The notes: generated by a model from the sequence alone, not told the origin. Positions 42,207 to 52,321 are shown, numbered from the stretch's first letter. The stretch is 64,000 nt of DNA from Euborellia annulipes (GCA_023213315.1 JAKCPI010014350.1:108345-172344), one strand, 5' to 3'. Translations and numbers: made by a program.

Positions 42207-42240
42207 ATGCGTGCATAAAAGTGCAGGAACGATTGCCATT

Positions 42241-43059
42241 ATGAATAATAAAACTCCTCTCTCGACTCAACCACTTATTGAAGTGAAAAACTTGAGTTTT
42301 AATCGAGGGGAACGCGTCATTTATGACAATATTAGTTTAAATATACGTCGAGGCCAGATTACGGCCATTATGGGACCTTCTGGTACAGGTAAAACAACTT
42401 TATTACGTCTGATTGGTGGACAATTAGTTCCAGATCAGGGGGAAGTTTTACTCGACTCTAAAGATATTGCCAAAATGTCTCGTCAGGAACTTTTTTCAGC
42501 CCGTGCACGTATGGGAATGTTATTTCAGAGTGGGGCTCTATTTACGGATATGTCCGTTTATGAAAATGTAGCGTTTCCAATCCGAGCGCATACTAAGCTT
42601 CCTGAAAATCTCATTGCTGAACTGGTTGCATTAAAACTCGAATCGGTGGGTCTGCGTGGTTCTGAACAATTAATGCCGACAGAACTTTCAGGTGGTATGA
42701 ATCGTCGTGTGGCATTGGCTCGCGCGATAGCACTTGATCCCGATTTAATCATGTACGATGAACCTTTTGCAGGTCAAGACCCAATTGTGAAAGGTGTTTT
42801 GACACGTTTAATTCGTTCACTACGTGAAGCGTTAGATTTAACAACAATTATTGTTTCGCATGATGTCGCAGAAACATTATCGATTGCTGACTACATCTAT
42901 GTGGTAGCTGAAGGAAAAATTCAGGGAGAGGGTACACCTGAAGAGTTGCAAAAATATGCTTCTCCATTTGTACACCAATTCTTAACAGGTTCGGCAGAAG
43001 GACCGGTTGAATACCAGTTTAGTCATCAAACTTATTTAAATAACGAGGTTCGTCCATGA
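42241..43059 (+). CDS. mlaF: Mla phospholipid transport ATP-binding protein
   Basis: Cytoplasmic ATPase of the MlaFEDB inner-membrane complex that moves phospholipids between inner and outer membranes to keep outer-membrane asymmetry. 272 residues from the ATG at 42241; the longer in-frame start at 42184 lies in the promoter region. Motifs are Walker A GPSGTGKTT (45-53), ABC signature LSGGMNRRVALARAI, Walker B PDLIMYDEPFAGQDP and the switch His in IIVSHD. First gene of mlaFEDCB; its TGA overlaps the mlaE ATG (ATGA). Confidence 0.95.
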   Translation: MNNKTPLSTQPLIEVKNLSFNRGERVIYDNISLNIRRGQITAIMGPSGTGKTTLLRLIGGQLVPDQGEVLLDSKDIAKMSRQELFSARARMGMLFQSGALFTDMSVYENVAFPIRAHTKLPENLIAELVALKLESVGLRGSEQLMPTELSGGMNRRVALARAIALDPDLIMYDEPFAGQDPIVKGVLTRLIRSLREALDLTTIIVSHDVAETLSIADYIYVVAEGKIQGEGTPEELQKYASPFVHQFLTGSAEGPVEYQFSHQTYLNNEVRP

Positions 43060-43835
43060 ATACGATTGCCTGGTTAGGTAGACTCGTTATTGAGCGGATT
43101 CGAGGCATTGGTGCTGCGGCACATATGCTCTTGCAGATTATTTTTTCATTTCCTACCAAGGGTGGTTTCGGTCGTTTCGGTTACCAAATGCACCGCGTAG
43201 GTGTGATGTCCTTACTTATTATTACCGTTTCTGGTTTGTTTATTGGTGCGGTTCTTGGCTTGCAGATGTATAGCATTTTGGTCACTTTCGGTGCTGAGTC
43301 GATGTTGGGTACAGCGATTTCGTTAACACTACTCCGTGAGCTTGCTTCTGTGGTTGCTGCATTGCTATTTGCAGGACGAGCAGGTTCTGCATTGACTGCC
43401 GAAATTGGTTCAATGAAGCAAAGCGAACAGCTTGCCAGTATGGAAATGATTGGTGTTGACCCTTTAAAGCAAATCGTATCACCACGTCTTTGGGCAGGTA
43501 TTGTCAGTTTGCCAATGTTAACTGTGATATTTGCAGCCATTGGTATTATTGGTGGCAAGATGGTCGGGGTTGACTTTTTAGGTGCTGATGAAGGCTCCTT
43601 CTGGAGTGGTATGCAAAATACAGTGCGTTTCTGGCATGACATTTTCAATGGCACGATTATTAAAAGTATTGTTTTTGCTTTGATTTGTACATGGGTAGCC
43701 GTATATCAAGGATATGCGTGTGATCCGACACCAGAAGGCATTGCAACGGCAATGACCCGGACGGTTGTGTATTCTTCATTATGTGTTTTAGGTTTTGATT
43801 TCGTGTTGACTGCGGTCATGTTCGGAGGGATTTAA
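43056..43835 (+). CDS. mlaE: Mla phospholipid transport permease
   Basis: The permease subunit (MlaE/YrbE family) of the Mla ABC complex. 259 residues with about five to six membrane helices and the family block ELASVVAALLFAGRAGSA followed by TAEIGSMKQSEQLAS(M)EMIGVDP. It overlaps mlaF by four bases and mlaD by one base (TAATG), so the three are translationally coupled. Confidence 0.95.
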   Translation: MNTIAWLGRLVIERIRGIGAAAHMLLQIIFSFPTKGGFGRFGYQMHRVGVMSLLIITVSGLFIGAVLGLQMYSILVTFGAESMLGTAISLTLLRELASVVAALLFAGRAGSALTAEIGSMKQSEQLASMEMIGVDPLKQIVSPRLWAGIVSLPMLTVIFAAIGIIGGKMVGVDFLGADEGSFWSGMQNTVRFWHDIFNGTIIKSIVFALICTWVAVYQGYACDPTPEGIATAMTRTVVYSSLCVLGFDFVLTAVMFGGI

Positions 43836-44506
43836 TGAAATCACGTAGTAGTGAACTGGCCGTTGGTGTCTTTGTTATTATCTTCGGTATTGCATTGTTT
43901 TTTTTAGCGATGAAAGTCAGTGGTCTTGTTGGTACGAACTTAAGTGATAGTTATACCATGAAGGCTCAGTTTGATAACGTCAATGGGCTAAAGCCGCGCG
44001 CTAAAGTGACAATGAGTGGTGTTACAATTGGTCGTGTTGATTCAATTACGCTTGATCCAGTTACGCGTTTGGCTACCGTAACATTTGGTTTAGATGGCAA
44101 ATTGACAAGTTTCAATCCTGAACAATTAAAAGAAGTTCAGAAAAATGCACTGGAAGAATTGCGTTATAGCTCGGATTATACGCAAGCTTCTCCAGAGCAA
44201 CAAAAAACAATGGAACAGCAACTGACCAGTAACATGACGTCCATCACTAGTATTGATGAAGATGCTTATATAATGGTAGCAACGAATGGTTTGTTGGGTG
44301 AGAAATATTTGAAAGTTGTACCTGGCGGTGGTGTGAACTACCTGAAACGAGGTGACACGATTTCAAACACTCAAGGAACTATGGATTTAGAAGATTTAAT
44401 TAGTAAATTTATTACTGGTGGCGGGGCTGGTAAAGTTGCTGCCGGTTCAGGCTCAACAGAAGCAGATGCTTCTGCAAGCAGTGCACAAGCATCATTTGTT
44501 GAGTAA
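43835..44506 (+). CDS. mlaD: Mla outer-membrane lipid asymmetry protein, MCE domain
   Basis: Periplasmic MCE-domain subunit anchored by one N-terminal helix (VGVFVIIFGIALFFLAMKV). 223 residues. The MCE core is visible: YTMKAQFDNVNGLKPRAKVT, SGVTIGRVDSITLDP, and NGLLGEKYLKVVPGG with the final GDTISNTQG. The Acinetobacter protein has an insert between these blocks (about 90-145, Gln/Glu-rich) that E. coli MlaD lacks (comparison from family knowledge). Hexamers of MlaD form a hydrophobic channel over MlaE. Confidence 0.93.
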   Translation: MKSRSSELAVGVFVIIFGIALFFLAMKVSGLVGTNLSDSYTMKAQFDNVNGLKPRAKVTMSGVTIGRVDSITLDPVTRLATVTFGLDGKLTSFNPEQLKEVQKNALEELRYSSDYTQASPEQQKTMEQQLTSNMTSITSIDEDAYIMVATNGLLGEKYLKVVPGGGVNYLKRGDTISNTQGTMDLEDLISKFITGGGAGKVAAGSGSTEADASASSAQASFVE

Positions 44507-44532
44507 AAGATTATTTGAAGGAGTGGTTCCTG

Positions 44533-45174
44533 GTGAATACGTTGTTTAAACAAACCCTGACAGCAAGTCTTTTGTCTACCATGATTGCAGGTACAGCTTT
44601 TGCTGCACCTTCAGAAGCACCGCCTGAGTTTATCAAGCGTGTTGCTGATGGTTTGATTACTCGTTTAAAAGCTGATCATGCAAAATTGCAAAGTAATCCA
44701 GCGTTAGTGAAGAGTATTGTGCGTCAGAATTTAGACCCGTATGTTGATTCACAAGCATTTACACGCATTGTGATGGGTACTTATGCAACAAATCAGTATA
44801 GTACAGCAGCGCAACGTGCTCAGTTTGAAACAAACTTCCGTAATACATTAATTGAAAATTACGGTACTGCATTTGCTAAATATACGAACCAAAGCTATAC
44901 CATGCGCCCTTACAAGGCAACGGCGGGCAAAAACCCGGTAGTGACATTGGACTTTAATCACAATGGTGAAAAAATTCCTGTGTCTTTCCAGTTGGCTGAT
45001 AAAGGTACACAATGGAAAATCCGTAATATCAATGTTTCTGGTATTGATTTAGGATTACAGTTCCGTAACCAGTTTGCTGCAACTGTGAAGCGTAATGGTG
45101 GTGATTTAACTAAAGCCATTGCAACCTTCCAACCTGATGCAGATGCTGCTGTAAATCAGAAAAAACAGAAATAA
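44533..45174 (+). CDS. mlaC: Mla periplasmic phospholipid-binding protein
   Basis: Soluble shuttle that carries phospholipid between MlaD and the outer-membrane MlaA complex. The GTG at 44533 is chosen because AAGGAG lies ten bases before it and because it starts a proper signal peptide (MNTLFKQTLTASLLSTM, cleavage near AFA-AP). The mature region has RQNLDPYVDSQAFTRIVMGT, GTAFAKYTNQSY and the NISGIDLGLQFRNQF-type end (here NVSGIDLGLQFRNQFA), all typical of Ttg2D/MlaC. 213 residues. Confidence 0.93.
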   Translation: MNTLFKQTLTASLLSTMIAGTAFAAPSEAPPEFIKRVADGLITRLKADHAKLQSNPALVKSIVRQNLDPYVDSQAFTRIVMGTYATNQYSTAAQRAQFETNFRNTLIENYGTAFAKYTNQSYTMRPYKATAGKNPVVTLDFNHNGEKIPVSFQLADKGTQWKIRNINVSGIDLGLQFRNQFAATVKRNGGDLTKAIATFQPDADAAVNQKKQK

Positions 45175-45185
45175 GTAGGTGAAGA

Positions 45186-45473
45186 GTGATTCAGTATCTC
45201 AACCAGCAATTGGTTGTTTCGGGAAAAATTGATTTTGAAAATGCGGAACAACAGTATCAAGCAGGTTTAGCTATCATTAAGAAGCAGCAAAGCTTCCCTT
45301 TGGTGGTAGATTTAACACAGCTTGAGCATGGTAGTACCTTGGCATTGGCTGTTTTAGTCCAATGGTTACGAGTGACTCCACGAAAAGCTGGTTTACATTT
45401 TAAAAATGTACCTGAAAAAATGCTGAAGATCATTCAAGCTTGCCATTTGCAGGAAGATCTACATCTGATTTGA
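45186..45473 (+). CDS. mlaB: MlaB STAS-domain protein
   Basis: A 95-residue STAS-domain protein that binds MlaF and stabilises the ATPase. The GTG start at 45186 follows an AGGTGAAGA ribosome site 11 bases after mlaC. The STAS pattern is LVVDLTQLEHGSTLALAVLVQWLR. Last gene of the operon, directly before a terminator. Assignment rests mainly on position, since STAS domains are short and variable. Confidence 0.88.
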   Translation: MIQYLNQQLVVSGKIDFENAEQQYQAGLAIIKKQQSFPLVVDLTQLEHGSTLALAVLVQWLRVTPRKAGLHFKNVPEKMLKIIQACHLQEDLHLI

Positions 45474-45485
45474 TCTGTAAAATAT

Positions 45486-45517
45486 AAAAAAGCACCTAAA
45501 TATAGGTGCTTTTTTAT
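45486..45517. terminator. Terminator of the mla operon (bidirectional)
   Basis: AAAAAAGCACCTA pairs with TAGGTGCTTTTTTA around six bases, between mlaB and the convergent corA-like gene. Confidence 0.9.
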
Positions 45518-45545
45518 GCTTAGAATTAGCATTTTATTACAAAGC

Positions 45546-46559
45546 TTAGATCCATTTTTTCCAGCGGAAGTAAATGATGGGACCAATAAAGAAGCCCATA
45601 ATAATGAGTAAAACAATAAAGAAACTAGTCGTACCATGTGCGAAAGGTAATACATCTGTGTTCATGCCATAGATACTGGCAATGAGCATAGGTGGAGCTA
45701 ACATACTTGGTAAAATCGAGAATCGACGGATCGTGTCATTCTGCTCGGTATTAATGAATCCAGACGTTGTATCAAGCAAGAATCGTACTTTTTGGAACAA
45801 GAAAGCATCGTGTTCTACGAGTGAGCGAACATCCTCACTAAGTTCTCGAATATCCGCGTCATAAATATGACTGCCTAATGCGCGGGGACGTGATAAAAAA
45901 GTAAGTACACGTCGCAAATCAATTAAACAGAGCTGCGCTTTTCCTAACATATCTTCTTGTTGAGCTAGGCGTGTAATCATGTCATCAAGATCTAGAATTT
46001 GTTCACGTTGGTGGTTATTGAGAACTTCAGTAGAGTATTTTTCTAAATCTTTGTGGATATCTTCTAAGATATCCGCAAGCTCATCGAGTTTTGCCTCAAG
46101 AAGACCTAATAAAATCCATGTGGGGTCTTTATAGTCCATGTCGTAGTCGTTGCGACGTGCGCGTGCACGGAAGGCACGAAAAGCCACTAGTTTTTCGCCA
46201 CGCATCGTAAAGAGACGGTCTTTATGTAAGATAAATGCAACCGTTTGCACCATCGCTAAAATATGTGATGAGTCTTCTGCATCACCATCAACTTGATAAT
46301 TTTTATTTTTCGTTAAAAAATAGGTGCTGATATGCAAAATACCGTCATCATCACGGTAAAATCGTGCTGAGGATGAAATATCTTCAAGCGACTTTAGTGT
46401 GGGTAAATTTTGATCATAGGCATCTAAGACCCATTGTTGCTCTTCTTGAGAGGGGGCAATAAGATCAAGCCAGACTAATTCGGGATGTAGATCAAATCCA
46501 CCATTGATGGTGGCATCTTCCAGACTTCCGCGTTCTGTGGCATAAAAGGCTTCAAGCAT
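45546..46559 (-). CDS. corA: CorA-family magnesium/cobalt transporter
   Basis: Divalent cation channel of the CorA/MIT family. From the ATG at 46559 (MLEAFYATERGS) it has 337 residues; an in-frame GTG at 46577 is also possible, but GAGG stands just after it. A large cytoplasmic domain with long helices (LLEAKLDELADILEDIHKDLEK) is followed by two C-terminal helices. The conserved pore motif IYGMN lies between them (ASIYGMNTDVLPF). The usual loop following, MPE, is replaced by TDVLPF, as in many family members. Stand-alone gene. Confidence 0.9.
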   Translation of the reverse strand: MLEAFYATERGSLEDATINGGFDLHPELVWLDLIAPSQEEQQWVLDAYDQNLPTLKSLEDISSSARFYRDDDGILHISTYFLTKNKNYQVDGDAEDSSHILAMVQTVAFILHKDRLFTMRGEKLVAFRAFRARARRNDYDMDYKDPTWILLGLLEAKLDELADILEDIHKDLEKYSTEVLNNHQREQILDLDDMITRLAQQEDMLGKAQLCLIDLRRVLTFLSRPRALGSHIYDADIRELSEDVRSLVEHDAFLFQKVRFLLDTTSGFINTEQNDTIRRFSILPSMLAPPMLIASIYGMNTDVLPFAHGTTSFFIVLLIIMGFFIGPIIYFRWKKWI

Positions 46560-46718
46560 GTGTCTTTTTTTCCTCACGCAGTCTGATGGAAATGGATGGG
46601 TGTATTTTAGACAAGGATTTGCCGAAAAACACTTGCTAATACGCTATTTTGCAAAAAAAAAACTCTATCGATAGTTTAGTTTGTCAGCATGACAGTTCAG
46701 TAAAACGGTTTTTATACT

Positions 46719-47300
46719 ATGAATTCAATTTGTATTTTCTGTGGTTCATCTCTTGGTTCAGACCCAATTTTCCAACAAGTTGCCCAAGCTACAGGCGAGG
46801 TAATTGCAAAACAGGGTAAAACCTTGGTTTATGGTGGTGGTCGTTCAGGCTTAATGGGTGTTGTCGCTGATAGTGCCTTACAAGCTGGTGGACAAGTCAT
46901 TGGCGTAATTCCTCGTGCTTTGGTCGATCGTGAGTTAGCTCATCCGGGCTTAACTAAATTATATGTGGTCGAAAATATGCATGAGCGTAAAACCAAAATG
47001 GCAGACCTTTCCGATGGTTTTATTGCTTTGCCAGGCGGCGCGGGCACATTAGAAGAAATCTTTGAACAATGGACGTGGGCTCAATTAGGTATTCATCAGA
47101 AACCATGTGCTTTCTTAAATGTAGCTGGCTTTTATGAAGATTTACTTAAAATGATTCAAGGTACAGTGGATAATGGATTTAGTCAGGCGCGCTTTGTCGA
47201 TAAGTTAATTGCTTCTGATCAAATTGAAACCATTCTAACTCAATTTGAACATTATAAGGCGCCGCAACCCAAATGGATAAATGCTGATGTTCAGCCATAA
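46719..47300 (+). CDS. LOG-family protein (TIGR00730), nucleotide 5'-monophosphate phosphoribohydrolase
   Basis: A 193-residue Rossmann-like protein of the lysine-decarboxylase-like/LOG family, which cleaves nucleoside monophosphates (in plants and some bacteria releasing cytokinin bases). Diagnostic motifs are FCGSSLGSDP at the start, VYGGGRSGLMGVVAD, and the catalytic PGGAGTLEEIFEQWTWAQLG with MHERKTKM. It is followed 13 bases later by the NUDIX gene in the same direction, suggesting a two-gene unit in nucleotide clean-up. Bacterial substrate not established. Confidence 0.9.
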   Translation: MNSICIFCGSSLGSDPIFQQVAQATGEVIAKQGKTLVYGGGRSGLMGVVADSALQAGGQVIGVIPRALVDRELAHPGLTKLYVVENMHERKTKMADLSDGFIALPGGAGTLEEIFEQWTWAQLGIHQKPCAFLNVAGFYEDLLKMIQGTVDNGFSQARFVDKLIASDQIETILTQFEHYKAPQPKWINADVQP

Positions 47301-47313
47301 AGAGGTTAAATAG

Positions 47314-47712
47314 GTGAAAACAATTACGGTCGCTGCTGCAGTGATCTTGAACGAGAAAAATCAGTTGTTGCTCGTAAGAAAGCGTAATACCCATGCTTTT
47401 ATGCAAGTGGGTGGTAAGCTGGAACCGAATGAGGCACCAGAGATCACAATGCAGCGAGAAATTTTAGAAGAAGTTGGAAGTTCTTGTGTAATTGAGCAAT
47501 TTCTTGGACGTTTTGAAACAGCAGCGGCGAATGAACCAGATCATATTCTGGTAAGTCATTTATATCTTGTTCAGCTCGATCAAGCTCCTAAAATTGCAGC
47601 CGAAATTGCAGAAATGAAGTGGATAGAGCTAAATGATTCAGAAACTTACCTCGCACCCTTGACTCGTGAAGTTGTTATTCCTTGGTGTGAGCAGCATCTA
47701 TCTACAGTTTAA
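47314..47712 (+). CDS. NUDIX hydrolase
   Basis: A 132-residue pyrophosphohydrolase. The Nudix box GGKLEPNEAP-E-ITMQ-REILEEVG fits Gx5Ex7REuxEExGu. The GTG at 47314 has AGAGG upstream. The opening TITVAAAVILNEKNQLLLVRKR is typical of small house-cleaning or MutT-like enzymes. Substrate unknown; co-directional with the LOG-family gene. Confidence 0.9.
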   Translation: MKTITVAAAVILNEKNQLLLVRKRNTHAFMQVGGKLEPNEAPEITMQREILEEVGSSCVIEQFLGRFETAAANEPDHILVSHLYLVQLDQAPKIAAEIAEMKWIELNDSETYLAPLTREVVIPWCEQHLSTV

Positions 47713-47717
47713 TTAAC

Positions 47718-48347
47718 TTAGCTCGTTAAAGTTGCTGCTAAACAAGCTGCATGAATCGATGTACATCCGAGTTGTTTTATTGCCTGACTGAGGGCATAAA
47801 TTGAACTTCCGGTCGTGACCACATCATCAATAATGAGAATGCGGCGATAGCGCCGTTTTTCATGAGTGAGTGCAATAAATTGCTGTTCAATATTTTCAAG
47901 TCTTTCTAAGCGTGAAAGTCCTTTTTGCGAATGCTCAGCAAGACGTTGCACTGGCTGCCAAATAGGTGTTTTTAATTGCTTGCTTAAAATATTTGCGAGT
48001 AACAAAGACTGATTGAAACCACGTTCAATTAAGCGTTGATTCGAAATTGGCATAGGTACAATAGCCTGTACTTTAGGAAATTTTAGTTGCTGTAGAATTT
48101 CACCTAACAAGATTTGATAATGTAATTTTTGTTCATATTTAAACTGTTGAATAATCCGGTTAACTGGATATGCATAATCACAGGCTACAAGAACTGATTG
48201 GTTATTGCGCTGAATTGTTTGTTTAAGCCAAGGTAACTGTCCCCAACAGTCCTTGCAGAGAGAATGTTTTTCTCGTGCACCTGACTCACACAACAAGCAA
48301 GGTGAGAGGGAGTGGATAAGATGTCGCGGATTTAAGAAACTAAACAT
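47718..48347 (-). CDS. comF: ComF-family phosphoribosyltransferase-like protein
   Basis: A 209-residue ComF/GntX protein linked to DNA uptake in naturally competent bacteria. An N-terminal zinc-ribbon pattern is CLLCESG-----CKDCW (four cysteines near residues 18-37). The C-terminal PRTase signature is ILIIDDVVTTGSSIYAL, and the central block is VPMPISNQRLIERGFNQS. Its start overlaps the recG stop by eight bases on the minus strand, so the two are co-transcribed. Confidence 0.9.
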   Translation of the reverse strand: MFSFLNPRHLIHSLSPCLLCESGAREKHSLCKDCWGQLPWLKQTIQRNNQSVLVACDYAYPVNRIIQQFKYEQKLHYQILLGEILQQLKFPKVQAIVPMPISNQRLIERGFNQSLLLANILSKQLKTPIWQPVQRLAEHSQKGLSRLERLENIEQQFIALTHEKRRYRRILIIDDVVTTGSSIYALSQAIKQLGCTSIHAACLAATLTS

Positions 48348-50386
48348 ATGCGTAGCGAGGCGCTTCTGGAAGCCAACGTTTTAACAATGCATCTGCTTGT
48401 TCTGGATAATCTTTTAACACTTGTTGAGCTACATAATGAGCTTGACTGAGTAAGTGGTCATCTCGTTCTAAACGAGCTACTCTAAATCCCATATCTCCAG
48501 TTTGTTTAGTACCCAGTAATTCACCTGGTCCGCGTAATTCCAGATCTTTTTTCTGCAATCACAAAGCCATCATTACTTTCTCTTAAAATAGAAAGTCTCT
48601 CTTGCCCATTTTGTGAAAGGGGTGTTTTATATAAAAGTACGCAAAAACTGGCTTGAGCGCCTCGACCTACACGACCACGTAACTGGTGTAACTGAGAAAG
48701 CCCTAAACGCTCGGCATTTTCAATCACCATAATCGAGGAGTTGGGAACATCTACTCCAACTTCAATGACCGTGGTGGCAATAAGAAGCTGTAATTCATTA
48801 TTCTTAAACGCTTGCATGACCGATTGTTTTTCGTCGGCTTTCATTTTGCCATGCACCAAGCCAATATTGAGCTCTGGAAAGCGCTCTTTCATTTCTTGAT
48901 AGGTTGCTTCAGCTGCTTGAGCATCTAAAGTTTCAGACTGTTCAACCAGTGTGCACACCCAATATGCCTGTTTCCCATCTCTGCAATTCGAAGCAATTCG
49001 TTGAAGTACTTCCTCACGACGATCAAGCGGAATCGTAACCGTTTGAATTGGGGTACGACCCGGTGGTAACTCATCAATAATTGAAGTGTCTAAGTCACCA
49101 TATGCACTCATTGCCAGTGTTCTTGGAATAGGGGTAGCTGTCATGACGAGTTGGTGAGGGGTGAACTGCTCAGCACCTTTATTACGCAGAGCTAGACGCT
49201 GATCTACGCCAAAACGATGTTGTTCATCAATAATCACTAGACCTAATTTGGCAAATCCAACGGTATCTTGAAATAACGCATGTGTACCAATAATAAGTTC
49301 GGCATGACCTTCTTTAATTTGTTGCTCTGCTTGAGCACGCGCTTTACCTTTTTGTTTTCCAGACAACCATGCGACAGTAATACCTAATGGTTCAAACCAA
49401 CGCTTAAAATTCAAATAGTGCTGTTCTGCAAGAATTTCGGTAGGAGCCATTAACGCAACCTGCCAATCAGCTTCTAAAGCATGGCAAGCAGCTACAGCTG
49501 CAACCAAGGTTTTTCCAGCGCCTACATCGCCTTGTACTAATCGCAGCATTGGTTGGTGCTGTTTTAAATCATTCAAAATTTCTTTAGATACACGTTTTTG
49601 TGCATTGGTCATTTGAAAAGGCAAAGCTTCTAATAACTTTTTAGCTAATATTTTACTACTTGAAAAAGCCGGAGATGCAATTTGACGGATATAAGCACGG
49701 CGATTAAGTAAACTAATCTGGTGTGCAACCAACTCTTCAAAAATAAGCCGTTGTTGGGCTGGGTGTGAACCTTCAGCCAATTGAACCATATTGGCATCAA
49801 CTGGCGGCTCATGAATGTAATACAAAGCCTCTTTAAGCGCATAGCCATTGGTATATTGTTTTGGGAGCAGCTCTGGTAAGGCATCACTATGATGTTTTAA
49901 TGCTTGTTTTACATACTCACGTAATTTTGGTTGGGTTAGACCCTCAGTACTTGGGTAAATTGCTGTAAGTTGGGTCTTTGGTAGGGGAGTATGTTCATTC
50001 ATGAGGTGAATTTCAGGATGATACATCTCAAGGCCACGCGCCCCTACGCGAACTTCACCAAAAATACGTAAGCGATGACCAGGTTTTATTTTATCAGTGA
50101 GGTTTTTATAAATATGATAAAAGCGTAAGGTGACTTTACCGAATTCATCCTGAACCAAGGCTGCCATAGATTTTCGTTTTCCCGGAGGGAAATCAATTGA
50201 TCTGACCTCACCTTCGAGTAAATAGCTACGCCCAACCACCAGTTGATTCATTGCAATAATCGTACTGCGGTCTTCATAATCACGTGGCAGATGAAACAGT
50301 AAATCATCTGTGGTAAAAATATTTAGTTTTTCGAGCAGGGCTGCTGAAGCCGATCCAACGCCTTGTAACTGATGGACTGAAGTCAT
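48340..50386 (-). CDS. recG: ATP-dependent DNA helicase RecG (one frameshift)
   Basis: Branch-migrating helicase for stalled forks and recombination intermediates. The main frame (48521-50386) has the N-terminal wedge (OB) domain, Walker A in LVQGDVGAGKTLVAA, the DEQH box as VIIDEQHRFGV, TATPIPRTLAMS and the C-terminal QLHQLRGRVGRG. One extra A in the T/A run 48547-48552 shifts the frame; the rest (AEKDLELRGPGELLGTKQTG) finishes at 48340. The corrected length is 681 residues, as in other gammaproteobacteria. Error is likelier than mutation. Confidence 0.95.
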
Positions 50387-50406
50387 GTCCCCTCAACGAG
50401 TATTCT

Positions 50407-51222
50407 ATGCATATATTATTTATCGGTTATGGTAAAACATCTCAGCGTGTTGCTAAACAACTATTTGAGAAAGAACATCAAATTACCACAATCAGCCGTA
50501 GTGTAAAAACGGATAGTTACGCAACCCATCTAGTTCAAGATATCTTTAAACTTGATTTAAGTAAAATTGAACCTGTAGATGTCGTATATATTTTACTTTC
50601 CCCGACAGAAGGTACGGTTGAGGGCTATCAGCATACGTATGTAGATAGTATTGAACCGATTCGAGATGCATTAAAACTACATCCGGTCAAAAAAATAATT
50701 GTAGTCTCTTCTACGCGGGTATATGGTGAAAATGCAGGAGAGATCATTGATGATTTTAGTGAAGTTCAACCAAGCGATGCACAAGGCCATATCTTACGCA
50801 ATATGGAGTTGCTTTGGCAGAAGCATTATCCAAACCAATGTGTAATTGTTCGTCCAACTGGCATTTATGGAACTTCCGTCGTCCGTTTAAAGAAAATGGC
50901 TGAAAATAGTCAAAGTTATCCAAATATCCATTATAGCAATCGAATACATATTAATGATTTAGCAAGCTTTTTAGCTTTTATGGCTCATTATGAAACTGAT
51001 CAAGCGAGCTATATTGTGACTAATAATCAACCATTGCCCTTGCATGAAATTATCTTATGGTTTCAAAAACAATTGAGATTGCCAGAGTTAACTTTAGAAT
51101 CGAACCACACTTCAGGTAAAAGAATTTATGCTAAACATTTGCTTCAAACAGGTTTTCAATTAGAGCATCCAATTTGCTTTAATGACTATTTATTATGTTT
51201 AAATGTTCATGGTACAAAATAA
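50407..51222 (+). CDS. NAD(P)-dependent epimerase/reductase-like SDR protein
   Basis: A 271-residue atypical SDR of the YeeZ type. Landmarks are the nucleotide loop GYGKTSQRVA near the start, VVSSTRVYGENAGEIID (with SxxxY-like spacing), VIVRPTGIYG and the binding-site strand NRIHINDLASFLAF. Divergent from recG with only about 20 bases between starts, so the promoters overlap. Substrate unknown. Confidence 0.85.
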   Translation: MHILFIGYGKTSQRVAKQLFEKEHQITTISRSVKTDSYATHLVQDIFKLDLSKIEPVDVVYILLSPTEGTVEGYQHTYVDSIEPIRDALKLHPVKKIIVVSSTRVYGENAGEIIDDFSEVQPSDAQGHILRNMELLWQKHYPNQCVIVRPTGIYGTSVVRLKKMAENSQSYPNIHYSNRIHINDLASFLAFMAHYETDQASYIVTNNQPLPLHEIILWFQKQLRLPELTLESNHTSGKRIYAKHLLQTGFQLEHPICFNDYLLCLNVHGTK

Positions 51223-51301
51223 AATTTTGATTAAACTTTAAATAAGAATAGAAATACCTGATGAGGCAGCCAAATTGCCGATAAAGATAAAAAGGTTGAA
51301 A

Positions 51302-52285
51302 GTGAAAAAAATTTGCTTAGCTCTTATTTTGAGCATAACAACAGCTTATAGTTGGGCCGAGGATCAGGTGTGGTGTGCATATGACCCGATTGGTTCCCAA
51401 GGGGATATCACACGTCGTTTAAATGACATTCGATTATATGCCCAGCAATATCAAGTCAAATTTAAAGTGGTTACCTATCAAAAGGAACAACAGGCCATAC
51501 AAGCTTTTGACGAAGGTAAATGTTCAGGTTTAGCGGCATCTAATTTTAATACTTATCGTTATAACCAGTTTATGGGAAGTACCGCAGGTATCGGGCTCAT
51601 TCCTAATAATCGTACTGCTAAAAGTTTATTACAGCTTTTGAATCATCCAACAGTCGAGAAAAGGCTCATTTCTAAGGACTATGAAGCAGTAGGGATGATT
51701 CCTATTGGCACTGCTTATATGGTCCTAAAAAATAAGAAAATCTCTAGGGTTGCTCAATTAAGAAATCAACGTATTGGCGTATTACCAAATAATCCACCAC
51801 AACAGGCATTGGTCCGAAGTGTGGGTGGTCAGCCAGTTTATGTTGATTTATCTAATGCAATTGTTCAGTTTAAGCAAGACAAAATCGATATTGTTCCAGC
51901 TCCTATATATGGATTATTGCCCTATAATTTACAGAAAGAATTTGGGCCAGATGTCCAAGTCATTAACTTTCCTTTGGCATATTTCGGTGTCAATTTAATT
52001 ATTAAGCCACAAGCTTATCCTGCTAATTTTGGCCGAAAAATTCGAGGATGGTTTGTTCAAAACAGTCAATTACTGACTAACCGTGCGACCCAGTGGGAAA
52101 ATCATTTACCTGCTTATTATTGGGTGGATGTCTCTTTTTATGAAAAACAGAGCTATGACGTTATGGTTGCAAAAATACGCAATCAGTACGTACTTTCAGG
52201 TTATTACGATGCTTATTTTGTTCAACTGATGAAGCGTCTGCGTTGTATGGATGATCCGCGCTATTTTGAATGTCCAATTCGCTAA
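51302..52285 (+). CDS. Periplasmic solute-binding-like protein (DUF6091 type)
   Basis: From the GTG at 51302 (AGG ribosome site before it) the protein has a signal peptide, MKKICLALILSITTAYS, with cleavage near WAE. The mature part (about 305 residues) is a TRAP/DctP-like extracellular binding fold: WCAYDPIGSQGDITRRLND, then AFDEGKCSGLAASNFNTYRY and QRIGVLPNNPPQQALVRS. Paired cysteines occur near both ends (CAYD and KCSG; CMDD and FECP). It belongs to the family annotated as putative solute-binding protein DUF6091. No transporter genes are adjacent. Ligand unknown. Confidence 0.75.
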   Translation: MKKICLALILSITTAYSWAEDQVWCAYDPIGSQGDITRRLNDIRLYAQQYQVKFKVVTYQKEQQAIQAFDEGKCSGLAASNFNTYRYNQFMGSTAGIGLIPNNRTAKSLLQLLNHPTVEKRLISKDYEAVGMIPIGTAYMVLKNKKISRVAQLRNQRIGVLPNNPPQQALVRSVGGQPVYVDLSNAIVQFKQDKIDIVPAPIYGLLPYNLQKEFGPDVQVINFPLAYFGVNLIIKPQAYPANFGRKIRGWFVQNSQLLTNRATQWENHLPAYYWVDVSFYEKQSYDVMVAKIRNQYVLSGYYDAYFVQLMKRLRCMDDPRYFECPIR

Positions 52286-52286
52286 T

Positions 52287-52321
52287 AAAATAAAAGGCAA
52301 CATTCGTTGCCTTTTATTTTG
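52287..52321. terminator. Bidirectional terminator
   Basis: AAAATAAAAGGCAAC pairs with GTTGCCTTTTATTTTG around ATTC, between convergent genes. Confidence 0.85.
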